DNA of 64,000 nucleotides, taken from positions 248,001 through 312,000 of the forward strand of contig JANATF010000015.1 of the NCBI GenBank assembly GCA_029449245.1, written 5' to 3'. Below the pieces are notes generated by a model that ran no database searches, was not told the DNA's origin, and was given only the letters and a program-made list of their open reading frames with translations. Positions within the stretch are counted from its first letter, which is position 1, and each line of letters starts with the position of its first letter. Source of the DNA: Mortierella alpina. Lineage: Eukaryota; Mortierellomycota; Mortierellomycetes; Mortierellales; Mortierellaceae. The position numbers and the translations under genes are program-made. This document shows, piece after piece, positions 21,169 through 31,578 of this stretch.

Positions 21169-21573
21169 GCTCGCTGCGGTTCGATGAGCGGCGCCACTGT
21201 ACCTTTTTGCAGTTAAGGGTCCACGGCCCAGGCACTGCGACGATGCACGCCAATTTCGTCGGCTGGGCTCACAAGCGAGCCTGTCCTCCATATGGCCTTC
21301 TTCATCCACGCCCATTCCTACAGCTCTCTCGCTCTTTCTCTTTTTGTCTTCACTCCGCCCCTCTCCTCCTCCTCCATTGATTGACCAGTGTTGCCTTCAT
21401 TGCCTTCATTGCCTTCATTGTTCCTCCTGCTGCCGCTCATCCTTGGTGCCTCCCCGCCACTGCCGCTCTTCGCTGTCCTCACTGTCCCTCTTCACTTGTA
21501 AAAGAGCAGCAAGTGCACGACATTCCTGATCCCAACACGTTGCCTCGCCGCTGAAGCTTCCTCGCTCCCCGCC

Positions 21574-22335
21574 ATGGCCTACTATTACTCGTTCCCTATA
21601 TACCATATCATCTGGATCTCCTTCGTTGTTCTGTTAGCGATCATTATATGTATCGTTCGGGCTAGAAGATCCGCGCGCTATGCCTCTGCAACGCAACCCC
21701 AGACTGTGGTAATACCCGTTGAACCAGCCATGGCAATGCAGCCATATCCCCCCATCCAGCACCAGCAGCCCTACTATCCCGCCACACCTGGGCCTGGGTA
21801 TGGCGCTCCGCCAGCTGGCCAACCCCCAAGTAGCTATCCTCCGTTGTCGGATCCAATGCACCAGTACCAGCAGCAGTACCCGCAGCAATCCTACCCCCCA
21901 CAGCCGACGTACCCCCCACAGTCGCCGTACCAACCACAACAGCAGCTGTATGCAGAGCAGCAGTCCCTGCAGCCCTACCCACCGATGCAGCCCTACCCAC
22001 CGATGCAGCCCTCCCCTGCAGCAGCTACTGCATCTGCTTATAGCCCTGTGCCCGCGCCGTCTGTAGCTCCCACACCGGCTCCTTACCCGGGTCAAGCACA
22101 CGACAGCCCTCCTCTCTACACCCCAGCACACCCTGTCTTGCAGCCAGCACCGCCCGTGGAGACCACCGTTGCTTCTACGTCAACGTACCCTGCAGTGTAC
22201 GGAGCACAGGCCGTCCAGTATGGCCAGGGAACGGCCGAGGGCCAGAAGGCAAAGGAGCCGAATGCCTTTATTGAAGGCAAGAGTCAGGGACATTCGCAAC
22301 CACTCCGAGGACCCCAAGGACAGGGGTCATTGTAG
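21574..22335 (+). CDS. Single-pass membrane protein with Pro/Tyr/Gln-rich tail and PPxY motif
   Basis: 253 aa, one exon. A hydrophobic segment at about 12-27 (IIWISFVVLLAIIICIV) is followed by RARRSAR, giving a type with a short N-terminus and a long cytosolic tail by the positive-inside rule. The tail is Pro, Tyr and Gln rich, with repeated YPP and a tandem PYPPMQ. It contains DSPPLYTP, a PPxY motif of the sort bound by WW domains of Rsp5/Nedd4 ubiquitin ligases. Small membrane proteins of this shape in fungi often act as Rsp5 adaptors for vacuolar sorting; for this protein that is inference. The start fits: an A-rich CCGCCATGG context and a CT-rich leader upstream. An AAAATAAAAC polyadenylation-like signal lies at about 22375. 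Confidence 0.7.
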   Translation: MAYYYSFPIYHIIWISFVVLLAIIICIVRARRSARYASATQPQTVVIPVEPAMAMQPYPPIQHQQPYYPATPGPGYGAPPAGQPPSSYPPLSDPMHQYQQQYPQQSYPPQPTYPPQSPYQPQQQLYAEQQSLQPYPPMQPYPPMQPSPAAATASAYSPVPAPSVAPTPAPYPGQAHDSPPLYTPAHPVLQPAPPVETTVASTSTYPAVYGAQAVQYGQGTAEGQKAKEPNAFIEGKSQGHSQPLRGPQGQGSL

Positions 22336-22865
22336 ATCAAACACTTCGTCTTTCTTTACGTCTTCTTTGCTGTAAAAATAAAACATTGCCCTTTAGCATG
22401 ACGAGGATGGGATTCACGAAGGAGCGAGAATGATCCGCTGCAAGCGTGAGACACGGCGGACCTTTTTTCACTCTTTGGCTGGTGCCCGGCTGAAGAACAT
22501 GCCAAGGCGGGCTGTCAAACCAGTCGACTCTGTCTTCGCATCCCCTCTCGACTGCTGCCGTTAAGATCAGATGCAATTTTGAACGGCACTAACACATGTG
22601 CTTGTGCCCTGGGCTTTGGGCTTTGTTGAGGACGCTGCCAAGGATGCAAAAGGGCACTGGCTTACCGATCGAGTTATCTCGAGAGGGAGAGAGAGAGAGA
22701 GAGAGCGCCGAGCTCAGGGGTGATTCGAGAGCTCAGATGCCAACGTGCGAAAAAAAGAACGACTGCTCAATTTGCATGTCCATGGCACTACCTGGGCTCT
22801 CCTCTCCACGCGTTCTGTCACTCTCCATTCACACTCCCCCACCAATCCGCGTCAGGACTCCCTCC
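22336..22865. other. Intergenic region with GA repeat
   Basis: A (GA)n run lies at about 22680-22706. The rest is the leader of the sulfurtransferase gene. No other gene seen. Confidence 0.5.
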
Positions 22866-24224
22866 ATGGCAGCCAGAAGTCTGTTCGCCAGCTCGACCCG
22901 TGTACTCTTCTCTCATCCTTACCTCATTCTTCGCCAGCAGTCCACAAAAGGTACAGACAGCAGCTTGGACAGCTGGTGCTTCGCAATTTGGTTTTGATGT
23001 CTGACTCACCTTCCGACAACAACGCGCCATTCATCCTTTCCTCTTAGCCATGTCTGTCCCTACTTTGCTCTCTGTCACCGACCTCAAAAGCAAGCTGGGA
23101 GGGCCTGTGGTGGTCGATGGCAGTTGGCACATGCCCGCCGCCAACAGAGACCCGTACAAGGAGTTCAAGGAAAATGGCCATATCCCAGGAGGTGGGTTAC
23201 CTGTAACAAATCGATCCTATCGCCAGCAGCGATCTCCTACTGCTGTCAGTCATCTCACACGCACCAAGGGCGGGGTTTATATTTACCACGTATACCTTAG
23301 CACGCTACTTTGATATCGAGTCCATCAAGGACAAGACGAGCAGCCTTCCCCATATGATGCCGTCTGCAGAGCAATTCGCACAACAAGTAGGAGAGTTAGG
23401 GATCTCGAACGATGACCACGTTGTCGTCTACGACACTGTCGGTTTCTTCTCTGCACCGCGCGTATACTGGATGTTCAAGGTATCATCATCAAGAAATTTC
23501 AAACAATCGACTTTTCTGAAAAACTTCAACGCTTGGATTCTGTAGCGCTCAACGGCTTCTGCCACTCTTCTAATGAACCACAGGCATTTGGACACAAGAA
23601 GGTGTCTGTTTTGGATGGAGGTTTCAAAGCCTGGACAGCCGCAGGATCTCCAGTCGAGAAGGGTGAAGCGAGTATCAAGGTAAAGATCAGGCTCCGTAGT
23701 GTATGTCAGTCCTGTTGTCGGCGCTCTCTTAATCTCTTTTTTATTTGATTATTTCTTAGGCCAAGAACTACGAGTTGCCCAAGCTGGATCATAACCTCAT
23801 CCGGTACTATGATCAGGTGCTGAAGATTGTTCAGGACAAGGACAACAAGATCACTGTCATTGACGCCCGTCCCGCTGCCCGCTTTACGGGCGCGTCCCCC
23901 GAGCCCCGAGCAGGCCTGTCCTCAGGCCACATGCCCGGTGCCAAGAACGTCCCGTTCATGGAACTCTTTGACATGCAGACAGGGGAGCTCTACGGCAATG
24001 AGCATTTACTTGCAGCATTTGCACGTGCGGGTGTGGATATCAAGCAACTTCAAGAGACATCTGGACCAGGCAAGGAAGTCATTCTGTCGTGTGGAAGTGG
24101 TGTCAGTGCTAGCGTGCTTTACTTTGCATTGGAAAGACTTGGGCTCAAGCATCTCGCGGTGTTTGACGGCAGTTGGACCGAATATGCGTCGCGTTCAGAA
24201 AGTCCTATCGTCAAGGACCAGTAG
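22866..24224 (+). CDS. 3-mercaptopyruvate/thiosulfate sulfurtransferase (two rhodanese domains)
   Basis: Exons 22866-22950, 23048-23191, 23301-23479, 23584-23679, 23760-24224 join in frame to 322 aa. Exon 1 encodes an Arg/Ser-rich, acid-free leader (MAARSLFASSTRVLFSH...) like a mitochondrial targeting peptide. Exon 2 brings an in-frame Met almost at once (MSVPTLLSV), so a shorter cytosolic form is possible. An inactive first rhodanese domain (VVVDGSWHMP, GHIPGARYFD, VVVYD, VLDGGFKAW) is followed by the catalytic one (ITVIDARPAARF, GHMPGAKNVPF). The active-site loop is CGSGVSAS, closer to the CG(S/T)GVTA of mercaptopyruvate sulfurtransferase than to the CRKGVT of rhodanese. Role: moves sulfur from mercaptopyruvate to thiols or proteins, including tRNA thiolation routes (Tum1-like). 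All introns are GT..AG. Confidence 0.9.
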
Positions 24225-24507
24225 TTCGACGGATCGTTCCTTGCAATGTGTATCGAGCCTTCATCATAGGATGTACCCTGTGCAAGACAGAAATATATCG
24301 GAAAAGATGACACTCACGACGACAGCGGGTGATCCAATTGCTTACTTGAGGACGACCCTGTGTGGCACGATCATCCTGTGGTGGATTGATGTGGACAAGA
24401 GTGCAAAGACGAGAAAAAGCAGACAAAAAAAAAAGTGCTAAATACATTTTATAGCGCTTTGCTTTACAAATACAGGTGAGGTGGGTGGGTACGGGGCACG
24501 ACTCTAT

Positions 24508-27500
24508 TCAAAACAAGGCATCAAGGCGGCCCTTCTTTCGACCTGACGATCCACCGCCCGCACTTTTGGTCGACGACCGACGCTTCTTTCCCGCAATTTT
24601 GATTTGCGGGCCTGCCCTTGCCTTCTTGGCAAAATCGCCCTCCTCATCGCTGCTATCCGTATTGTCGTCCGAGTCCGACTCTGCCTCGTCGTCGTCTGAA
24701 GACTCGTCCTCAGATGATCTGGCTCCCTTGTCGTTCATACCGCCCATGGCCTTTCGGCTTGAAGAGGCTGAGCTGGCGGGGGACGCGATCGCTGAGCCGA
24801 TAGACCCGATCTTCTTGGCCCGTCCCTGAGCCGTCAGCTCCGCGAGTGATGTGACTGGAAGTCCCATCTTTGCAGAGATGTCCGTGAGCGAAAAGAACGA
24901 AGTGCGGGCAGGCCCAGCGGGCTTGTCGTTGTTGTGGTTGCTGTGGTTGCTGCTGCCATGACTAGCTCCCTGTAGACTGAGAAGGCCACTGAGGATCCCG
25001 CCACCGCCACGGCTTCCGTTGGTTGGAGGCTCAGTCTTGACCAACACTGCTTCTTGATCCTCTGACGATCTGGATCCCGAGCCGGGTCCTCTTTCATCGG
25101 ATTCCGAGTCCGAGTCCGACTCTGACTCAGAATCCGAGCTAGTCGAGTCGTCGTCGCTCGAGTTGCGGTGTTCGCTCTGGCCAGACTCATCAGACGTCTC
25201 CTGCAGCTCATCCCTCTCGTCTTTGGTGGCGGTGTCGTCATCCTCGTTTTCTTTGGCTTCTTCCTTGACCAGTGCCATAGGATTAGGTACTCCTGGAAGA
25301 ACCACCTTCCTTGTCCTTATGAGGGGTTCATCATCTTCCTCTTCCTCCGTCAAAGCACCGTTATCATATGCATCTTCAGCAGAATCGGACACTTCCTCCT
25401 TGCGATAGTCTACGTTGCTGATGCGTTTGGATGGTGAGACCTTAGGCATTGAGATGGCCAGGCCTCGAGGCGACTCGGGGCGTAAGCGAGCTACCGAAAT
25501 GGATGGCCGTGAGGAGATGATCATGGGCGGCATAGAGGGTGGCGCATCGTAGTCGGGCTCGCTTGCGTCCGAGTCCGAGTCCGAGTCCGAAGCCATGGTG
25601 GGCTTATCGGTGAGCCGTTGTGGCGGAGTGCTGTGGTATGGCTCAAAGCTGAAGACGGAGGGTGCGGGCTTGGGTGTGTTGATCACTGGTGGTGGTTGCT
25701 GTCCCTTGAGCCTTTGCTTTTCAAAAAAACTGAAAACCTCCAACTCTTGCTCAGATTCCGGATCCGATGCCAAGTCTGCGAGGGGTGCCTTCGATTCTAA
25801 GACCTGGGTGGTGGTAGAAGGCTTGCCGGTAGTCGTTACTGGGGACATATGCATCGTTGCTTCCGGCTTTACTTTGGGTGGACGTCCGCGCTTCTTGGGC
25901 GAGAGGGGGTGCTCTGTTGCGGTGGTGAATGAGCTTTCGTCGCTAACTGCCTTGACTGTTAATGTCTCTTTTGAGGCTTCGCCCTCTTCTGCGCTGGTTA
26001 GAAAACCGGGTAATGTTCCTGGCGCCAGTCTATTCACAATGCCACCAGTGTTGGGCGCAGTCCGCGCAGAGATCTCGACAACAACAGTGGACTTGCGTCG
26101 GGGTCGCTCGTCAGGTTCAGGTATCGCAATGCCCGATTCAGAATCCTCGTTGTGAACCTGATCCGCAATCGGCGTTTCTGATGCCGTAGACGATTCTGGT
26201 GTGCCGAACGCGGCTTCCAACGAAGCGACGTCTGTAGGTTCTGGGCTTGAAACTGCAGCATCGAAAAGTGTATAGAAAAATCGGTCATTAGTCACCATCG
26301 CATAGTGAACACTCCGCATACCAGGACATGGTTATCGCACTATGCGGGTTACGGTTCTTACGGAGTTGGTCGACTTCGGAGTCCGATTCTGTTGGGTGCT
26401 CTGACTGGGAGGCCCTTCTGGCGTCGGATTCCTTGCTCTGCAGTCTTAAGGCTTTTTCCTCTGCCAATTTTTGCTTCTTCTCCTCGGCAGCCACGCGCTT
26501 TGCCTCCTTAAGCTCTGCCGCCTTTCGAGCCTTTTCTTCCGCCAGTCGAGCCTTGGTCTCCTCGGCGGCTTTACGCTTGGCTTCTTTGGCTTCTTTGGCC
26601 TCAGCCGCCTTCCGCGCCTTCTCCTCGGCTGCCTTCGCCTTATCGGCCTCTCGTCGCTCCTTTTCCTCCTGCTTCCGCTTTTTTTCTTCTTCAGCGGCGA
26701 GCTCCTTGGCCTTCTCCTCTGCTTCTTTCCTTGCCTCATCTTCGGCTTCTTTCTTGGCTTTTTCCTCGGCTTCCTTCCTTGCCTTGTCCTCGGCTTCCTT
26801 CCTTGCCTTGTCCTCGGCTTCCTTCCTTGCCTTGTCCTCGGCTTCCTTCCTTGCCTTGGCTTCGGCTTCCTTCTTTGCCATGTCCTCAGCTTCTTTCCTT
26901 GCCTTCTCCTCCTGCTTCTGCCTCTTTACTTCCTCGGCCTTGCGCTTCTTCTCTTCCACCTCTTTCCGTGCTAGTTCCTCGGCCTCTTTCTGTGGCCTGG
27001 CCTTTTCCTCTGCAGCCTTTTCCTGCTCGGCCTTGTGATCCTTAATGATGGCTTCCTTTTCTACCACAGCCTTTCTCCTTCCGCCGTCTAGTACTGTCGA
27101 TATTGTTGTTGTAGAGTCGGATGGATCTGAAGAAGAAAAGGTGTCATTCCCCTCGGGGATGGAATCTTCATAATGGTCGATGATGGCACCGTTGGCAAAG
27201 AGACCCGAGGAAGCCACAGCAGCAGTAGCTTTCGCAGCGGCCTCCTCGGCCTTCCGCCTCTTCTTGCGTTGCTTCTTGGATTCGCCGTCGATGCTGCCCG
27301 CTTCGGGGGCTGGTGTGCTGGAGGTGGATCGTGAGTCGGTGTGGGAGGGGACGGGACGCTTCTCGACCTTTCGTTTCAAGAGATTCTGAGTTGTAGGCTT
27401 GGGGATTTGTTGGGCTTCCTGGTGTCCCACGACTCTCACGGTGTCCAGTGAGTCAAAAACGTCCCTGATCTTGTAGTTGTCGTCCAGTTCGTAACAGTCC

Positions 27501-27825
27501 TTGTTGGTGAGTTGAACGGCCGTGAAATCGGGTCTAAAAGAAAATATCCAGTAAAGGGAGGAGAAGCATTGAGACCGTGGAACTGCAACTACAAGACAAG
27601 ACCAGACAAGACGCGTTTTGTTATTCTTGTTCACGAGGAGGCTGCTTACTCGTTCTCGTAAAGTCTCGCGTATTGCTCCTGAATGGAACGACGCAGCTCG
27701 CTGATGGCTTGGTCTCCGTCGGCTAGGATGAGGAACCTCTTTTCTCCGTTGCGACGCACATTGAGCGCAGAGGCGGGAAAGGGACCCGGTTTTGCAATGT
27801 GAATCTGTAGGCGGTACTTGCCCAT
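24508..27825 (-). CDS. Net1/Dnt1-like nucleolar protein
   Basis: Minus-strand exons 27825-27650, 27533-26362, 26252-24508; 1030 aa. The first 95 residues match the Cytokin_check_N/Dnt1 N-terminal domain: a beta-rich opening (KYRLQIHIAKPG), KRFLILADGDQAISELRRSIQ, then after intron 1 FTAVQLTNKDCYELDDNYKI and RDVFDSLDTVRVV. In yeasts this domain marks Net1 and Dnt1, nucleolar proteins that hold Cdc14-type phosphatase and support rDNA silencing. The middle is a long Lys/Glu/Ala helix, probably a single alpha-helix or coiled coil, with a tandem 8-residue unit KARKEAED coded by a 24-bp repeat (plus strand about 26740-26890). The C-terminal half is disordered: Ser/Asp/Glu-rich tracts, an AT-hook-like KKRGRPPK near its start, and a basic end (KKRRSS...GRKKGRLDALF). 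Function in this fungus is by analogy. Confidence 0.8.
26740..26890. repeat. 24-bp tandem repeat inside the Net1-like gene
   Basis: Units like GCCTTGTCCTCGGCTTCCTT plus four more bases repeat at least four times on the plus strand, with decayed flanking copies. They encode KARKEAED on the minus strand. Confidence 0.85.
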
Positions 27826-28121
27826 GGTGTACTGTATTTTCAACAACGAGCGGAGGGAGAGGTGTGTGCAATGGGCGTCTGGCGATGGATGCTGGAAGGG
27901 GGGTTTCGTGGTGTGCAGGCGGGAGAACAAGTCGAGATAGCGGAATAACGAGCGTGTGTGAAAAGGAGGTTCAGCGAGCGGCAGCCAGACAGGGAGAGGC
28001 AGAGAAGGAGCGCATGCACAGCGTTGCGGTGCAGAATGAAAAGTGGACGTGTGCAATGTTCAACACCACAGAAAAAAAAATTGTTTACCATCAAGCCACC
28101 TTGCAGATCCATCAAATTGGT
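27826..28121. other. Intergenic region between Net1-like and glyoxal oxidase genes
   Basis: About 300 bp. It holds the promoter of the Net1-like gene and the 3' end of the oxidase gene. No other feature seen. Confidence 0.5.
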
Positions 28122-30483
28122 TTACTTGTCGAGCACACAGACCCATGTGCCCTCACTAGGCACCCCGTTCAGCACCACCACCATCTGGTACCAGCCAGGC
28201 GGCGCCAGCGCACCATTCTTGGGCCCTCGCACCTTCAGCCTGTCCTGCGCATCCGGCTTGTGCTCGTACCCGACAATCTCTAGCCCCACCAGGCGCTGGC
28301 TCATATGAGTCGAGTGTGTGACGAACCCGCCGTTCAGCAGGTTCACCTGAACCCTCGGGAAGGTCTCTGCGTTTCCTTTCTTGGTGATGACCTCTTCCTC
28401 GGTCATGATCTGTCCATAGAACCCCACCTCCAGATCGAAAACAGCATCATACTTGATCACATTCTCGCTGGTGTTGCCGTCGCCCTGTCCCTGCTCGGGA
28501 CTCTTCTTGGCCGCCTGTAGGGCTTGGACGGTCAGGGCCTGCGGACGATGGATGGTCCGCCCAAGGGTGGTCTCGGCTTTAATGTACGGCCGTGGGACCT
28601 CTGAAAACAAATACCCAGGCGAGAACATCTCGACGCGGTATTCGACCGTGAACTCTTGCAGTTCCAGCGTATTGGCGTTCGGGTTAGATCCAGCGACAAG
28701 GACACGGCCATCCAGAATGGGGATCGCGATGGAGTGATAGAGACGTGGGATGTAACTTGGGTTCTGGACTGTGAATCGCTCTGCAGATGCAGCCCAAGGT
28801 CGATAAAGCACCGGTGTCAGCACGGGGTGTTTGGCGCGACCATATCCAGCAGTACCTCGATCAGCGCCATTGAGCATCAGGACCGATCCATCCGGCAAGA
28901 GTGTTATATCGGGCATCATCCTTCCCAAGGGCATGTCCTCCATAGTCCAATCGGCATCGGCGGCAAGAGGCTTGATTCGTCCACACTGCGTTTGACCCTC
29001 TCCCCGGTGACTGAACGCGGTGGAGCCGCCGCAGATGAGGACCTCTGGCTCATAACCGTTTTCGGGACGGAGGGGGAGCAAGGTACTGCCGCCTGAGAGT
29101 GGATAGTTACGTGGGGGACCGGGCAAATCGGGAAGGTTCTTCGTGATAGCCCAGGTCTTTGTTGAGAAGAGGGCCGCTCTTGTGTTGGCAAAGATGAAAA
29201 GATTTCCATCTGGCAGCAAATGCGCTACCTAAAATGGTTGAGTAGGAAGCATAGCACAAGTTAGCGATCAATGAGGTTGACCAACAATTGACATATCAAT
29301 TGACATATCAATTGAAGATGGTACTCTGTCGCTAATTTGTTTTTTACAGGATAAAGGTTGAATGGCAAGGTGTCCTCAAGGAACGGAAAGTGCGTGGGAT
29401 TCGAAGGTAGTGGCGGATACAGCTCCCAAGAAGGAACTCCAATCTCTTCGGAATTTATGGATGCTCCACGCTTGGAGCCTCCAAAGATGAATAGCGTTCC
29501 GTCCGCAAGGGTCTCGACTGTTGGGTACCATCGCCCGGCTTTGAGTGAAATGTCGTCGCGGATGTCCCAGTCGCACTTTGAAGTCCCGTCTTTGCACGAT
29601 GCCAAGAATCGAAGCGAGTTCCAGCCTTCATCGGTGCGTCCTTGTTTCTCGGCTCCTCCTAACGATACCACCGTCTATACGCACACACGCACACAGAAAG
29701 AGAGAGGAAAAGGCTGTTTAGTATGGCTATAAAAACAAGGGGAGATATAGAGAGAAAGAGTGAAAGAGAGTCAAACCTGAAAGCCAACGGTTTAGATGCT
29801 CATTTTAGACTTACTCCATCTGGCCTGTATCCTCCTGCAGAGCAAAACATGTTGGTGCTTGTGTGCAACGGTCTGAAAGTAGACTCCTCGATATCATACT
29901 CAACTGACCAAGCAAACTTTGTAGGATCGTCGTTGAGGAACGCGTTCGAGTTCTTTTCCACCTTTTCCATAAACACCACCTTGTTGGTGTTGGGGATCAA
30001 TGTGGCGTGCATCGCACTCACGCCCGAGAGACCCACCAAGTCCCATTGTCCCAAATCTTCGCTTGTCCCCTGATAGTCTGGTAATGGTTTTTCTAGTTTT
30101 GATCGAGCGTGGGGTCCTACTATGGGAGGAGTGTCTTTCTTCTTGACTACAAACGAGTAGACCTCGTTCAATATTGCCGGCATAAGATTTTCCGTACGGA
30201 AGCGATCGACGTCCTTGTTGTGTCGGAGGAGGTAGCTGATCGAGTCGAACAATGAGGCTGCGTCGGCCACCCTCACCGAGGATGCTGACAATATAGATGT
30301 GGCGTGCAAAATCCATGACGGCAATGATCGCTGGACTGGTGGAAGAGTGGGATGGGTGGTACCTGGTGCCAAGAGGATCAACAGCCCTAGGAACACTCGC
30401 GTTCCGACCTGGCAAGTGGAAAGTATAGTTTTGCTAGAGAGTCGTGGCCCGTTACGGCCACTCTTTTTGTGATCCATCTTCAT
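28122..30483 (-). CDS. Glyoxal oxidase-type copper radical oxidase
   Basis: Minus-strand exons 30483-29815, 29674-29348, 29228-28122; introns join in phase 0; 700 aa. The N-terminus has a basic stretch and then a hydrophobic segment (VFLGLLILLAPG), a signal peptide or anchor. The copper-radical core is complete: Cys in MFCSAGGYRPDG (partner of the radical Tyr), Tyr in AGRWYPTVE, Tyr-His in RLYHSIAIP, and His in FVTHSTHMSQR. Kelch-like repeats sit between them (LADGTLFIFGG, LLPDGNLFIFA, LPDGSVLML, ILDGRVLVAGSNPN). The C-terminal DUF1929-type domain ends in PPGWYQMVVVLNGVPSEG. Family role: secreted or wall-bound enzyme oxidising small aldehydes or alcohols and releasing H2O2. An extra N-terminal region of about 120 residues before the core is longer than usual. 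An ATTGACATATCA repeat lies in intron 2 (about 29285-29315). Confidence 0.9.
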
Positions 30484-31578
30484 TCGATAGAAGGGGTGTG
30501 TTGTAGGAGATTGACGATAGAGTGATATGGTTGGCTATATGGTTATAATGTGGTGGGTGTGCAGAGCAAATGATTGAAGGTGGATGAAAAGGGATACAGC
30601 TGGTTGTGTGGAAATTGGCTAGAACGGAGGAAAGTAGGACCAGGTTCGATGTTTTGTAACGAGATTCTGATCCGCACTGAGGCCATAATGCCCTTGCATG
30701 TGGCTGACACTTTATTGCATAATAGATAGCTGTGCAGTGCTTGCTCTATGGATGAAGAGGTTGTGTTCCCGTTTGGTCGCACACACGCATGGTCGCACAC
30801 AGTGTGCTTAAGCGTTTTAACCATGGTGTGTATGTCCAGGAACTCTGCTACTCCATGCCTGTAACGATAGGTGGATATTTGAGCCGAGACAGAGTGGGAG
30901 AGTGGATAAAGCGTGGGCAGGACTGTGTGGTGTTGTGGCGGTGCACGCGTGAATAGGTGTGTGTGTGTGTTCGTGTGTGCGTGTGTGCGTGTGAGTGTGC
31001 CCCCTGGATCGATCTGAGAAGCACAGCAGTGTGCAATAGGCCCAAGAAAAAGGTCTACCTGATTGGCGACACGCGATTGGCTGGAAGGGATCGTCGCCTC
31101 TCCACTCGTTCTGTGTGCTTTTTTTATTCCAGTGTTCTGCTCGTTCTTTTTCCCTTTCCTCATCTTCTGCATCCGCTCTCGCTCTCGTTGACCCGCTTTG
31201 CTGTTCCTGTTCCCTCTTCCTTGCACCCCCACACGCGGAAGAACGCAGTCGAATCGCACCGTCAAGGAATCAGTCCGTCCAAAGGTAACAGCCGACCCCG
31301 CATGCCAAAGATCCTGCTCTGATCAGTCCTACCCCGAGAACAAGGACACAGTCCAGTGCGAGATGGTACAACAGCAGGAGATCGACACACCCACGCAGAC
31401 AGACAGACAGACAGACAGAGACCGACGGTGCACCTGCCCGCCTGTTCTCTTCAGCCATTACTTGCCTTGCGTCATCGCGAGTCATTCTCACACGCTCACA
31501 CGCTTGTTCTTGTATAGATCCAGCGCGTACATCTGGATCGATTCGTCCTGTCCATCATCTGAACCTCGTTTTCGCACC
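30484..31578. other. Divergent promoter region
   Basis: Lies between divergently transcribed genes. Contains a GTGTGT/GTGTGC run (30957-31000) and a CAGA repeat (31396-31420). Frames here are low-complexity and not called. Confidence 0.5.

Noticed and set aside
20774-21253. His/Thr-rich minus-strand frame containing a repeated HTWTHMDTHG peptide
   Set aside because: Direct translation of the 10-bp minisatellite.
26328-27045. Plus-strand Ser/Ala/Phe- and Leu/Pro-rich frames over the Net1-like gene
   Set aside because: Antisense of the KARKEAED repeat; no independent evidence.
30543-31265. 240-codon minus-strand frame upstream of the glyoxal oxidase
   Set aside because: Low-complexity (CA/GT run, His/Thr), no domain, lies in a promoter region.
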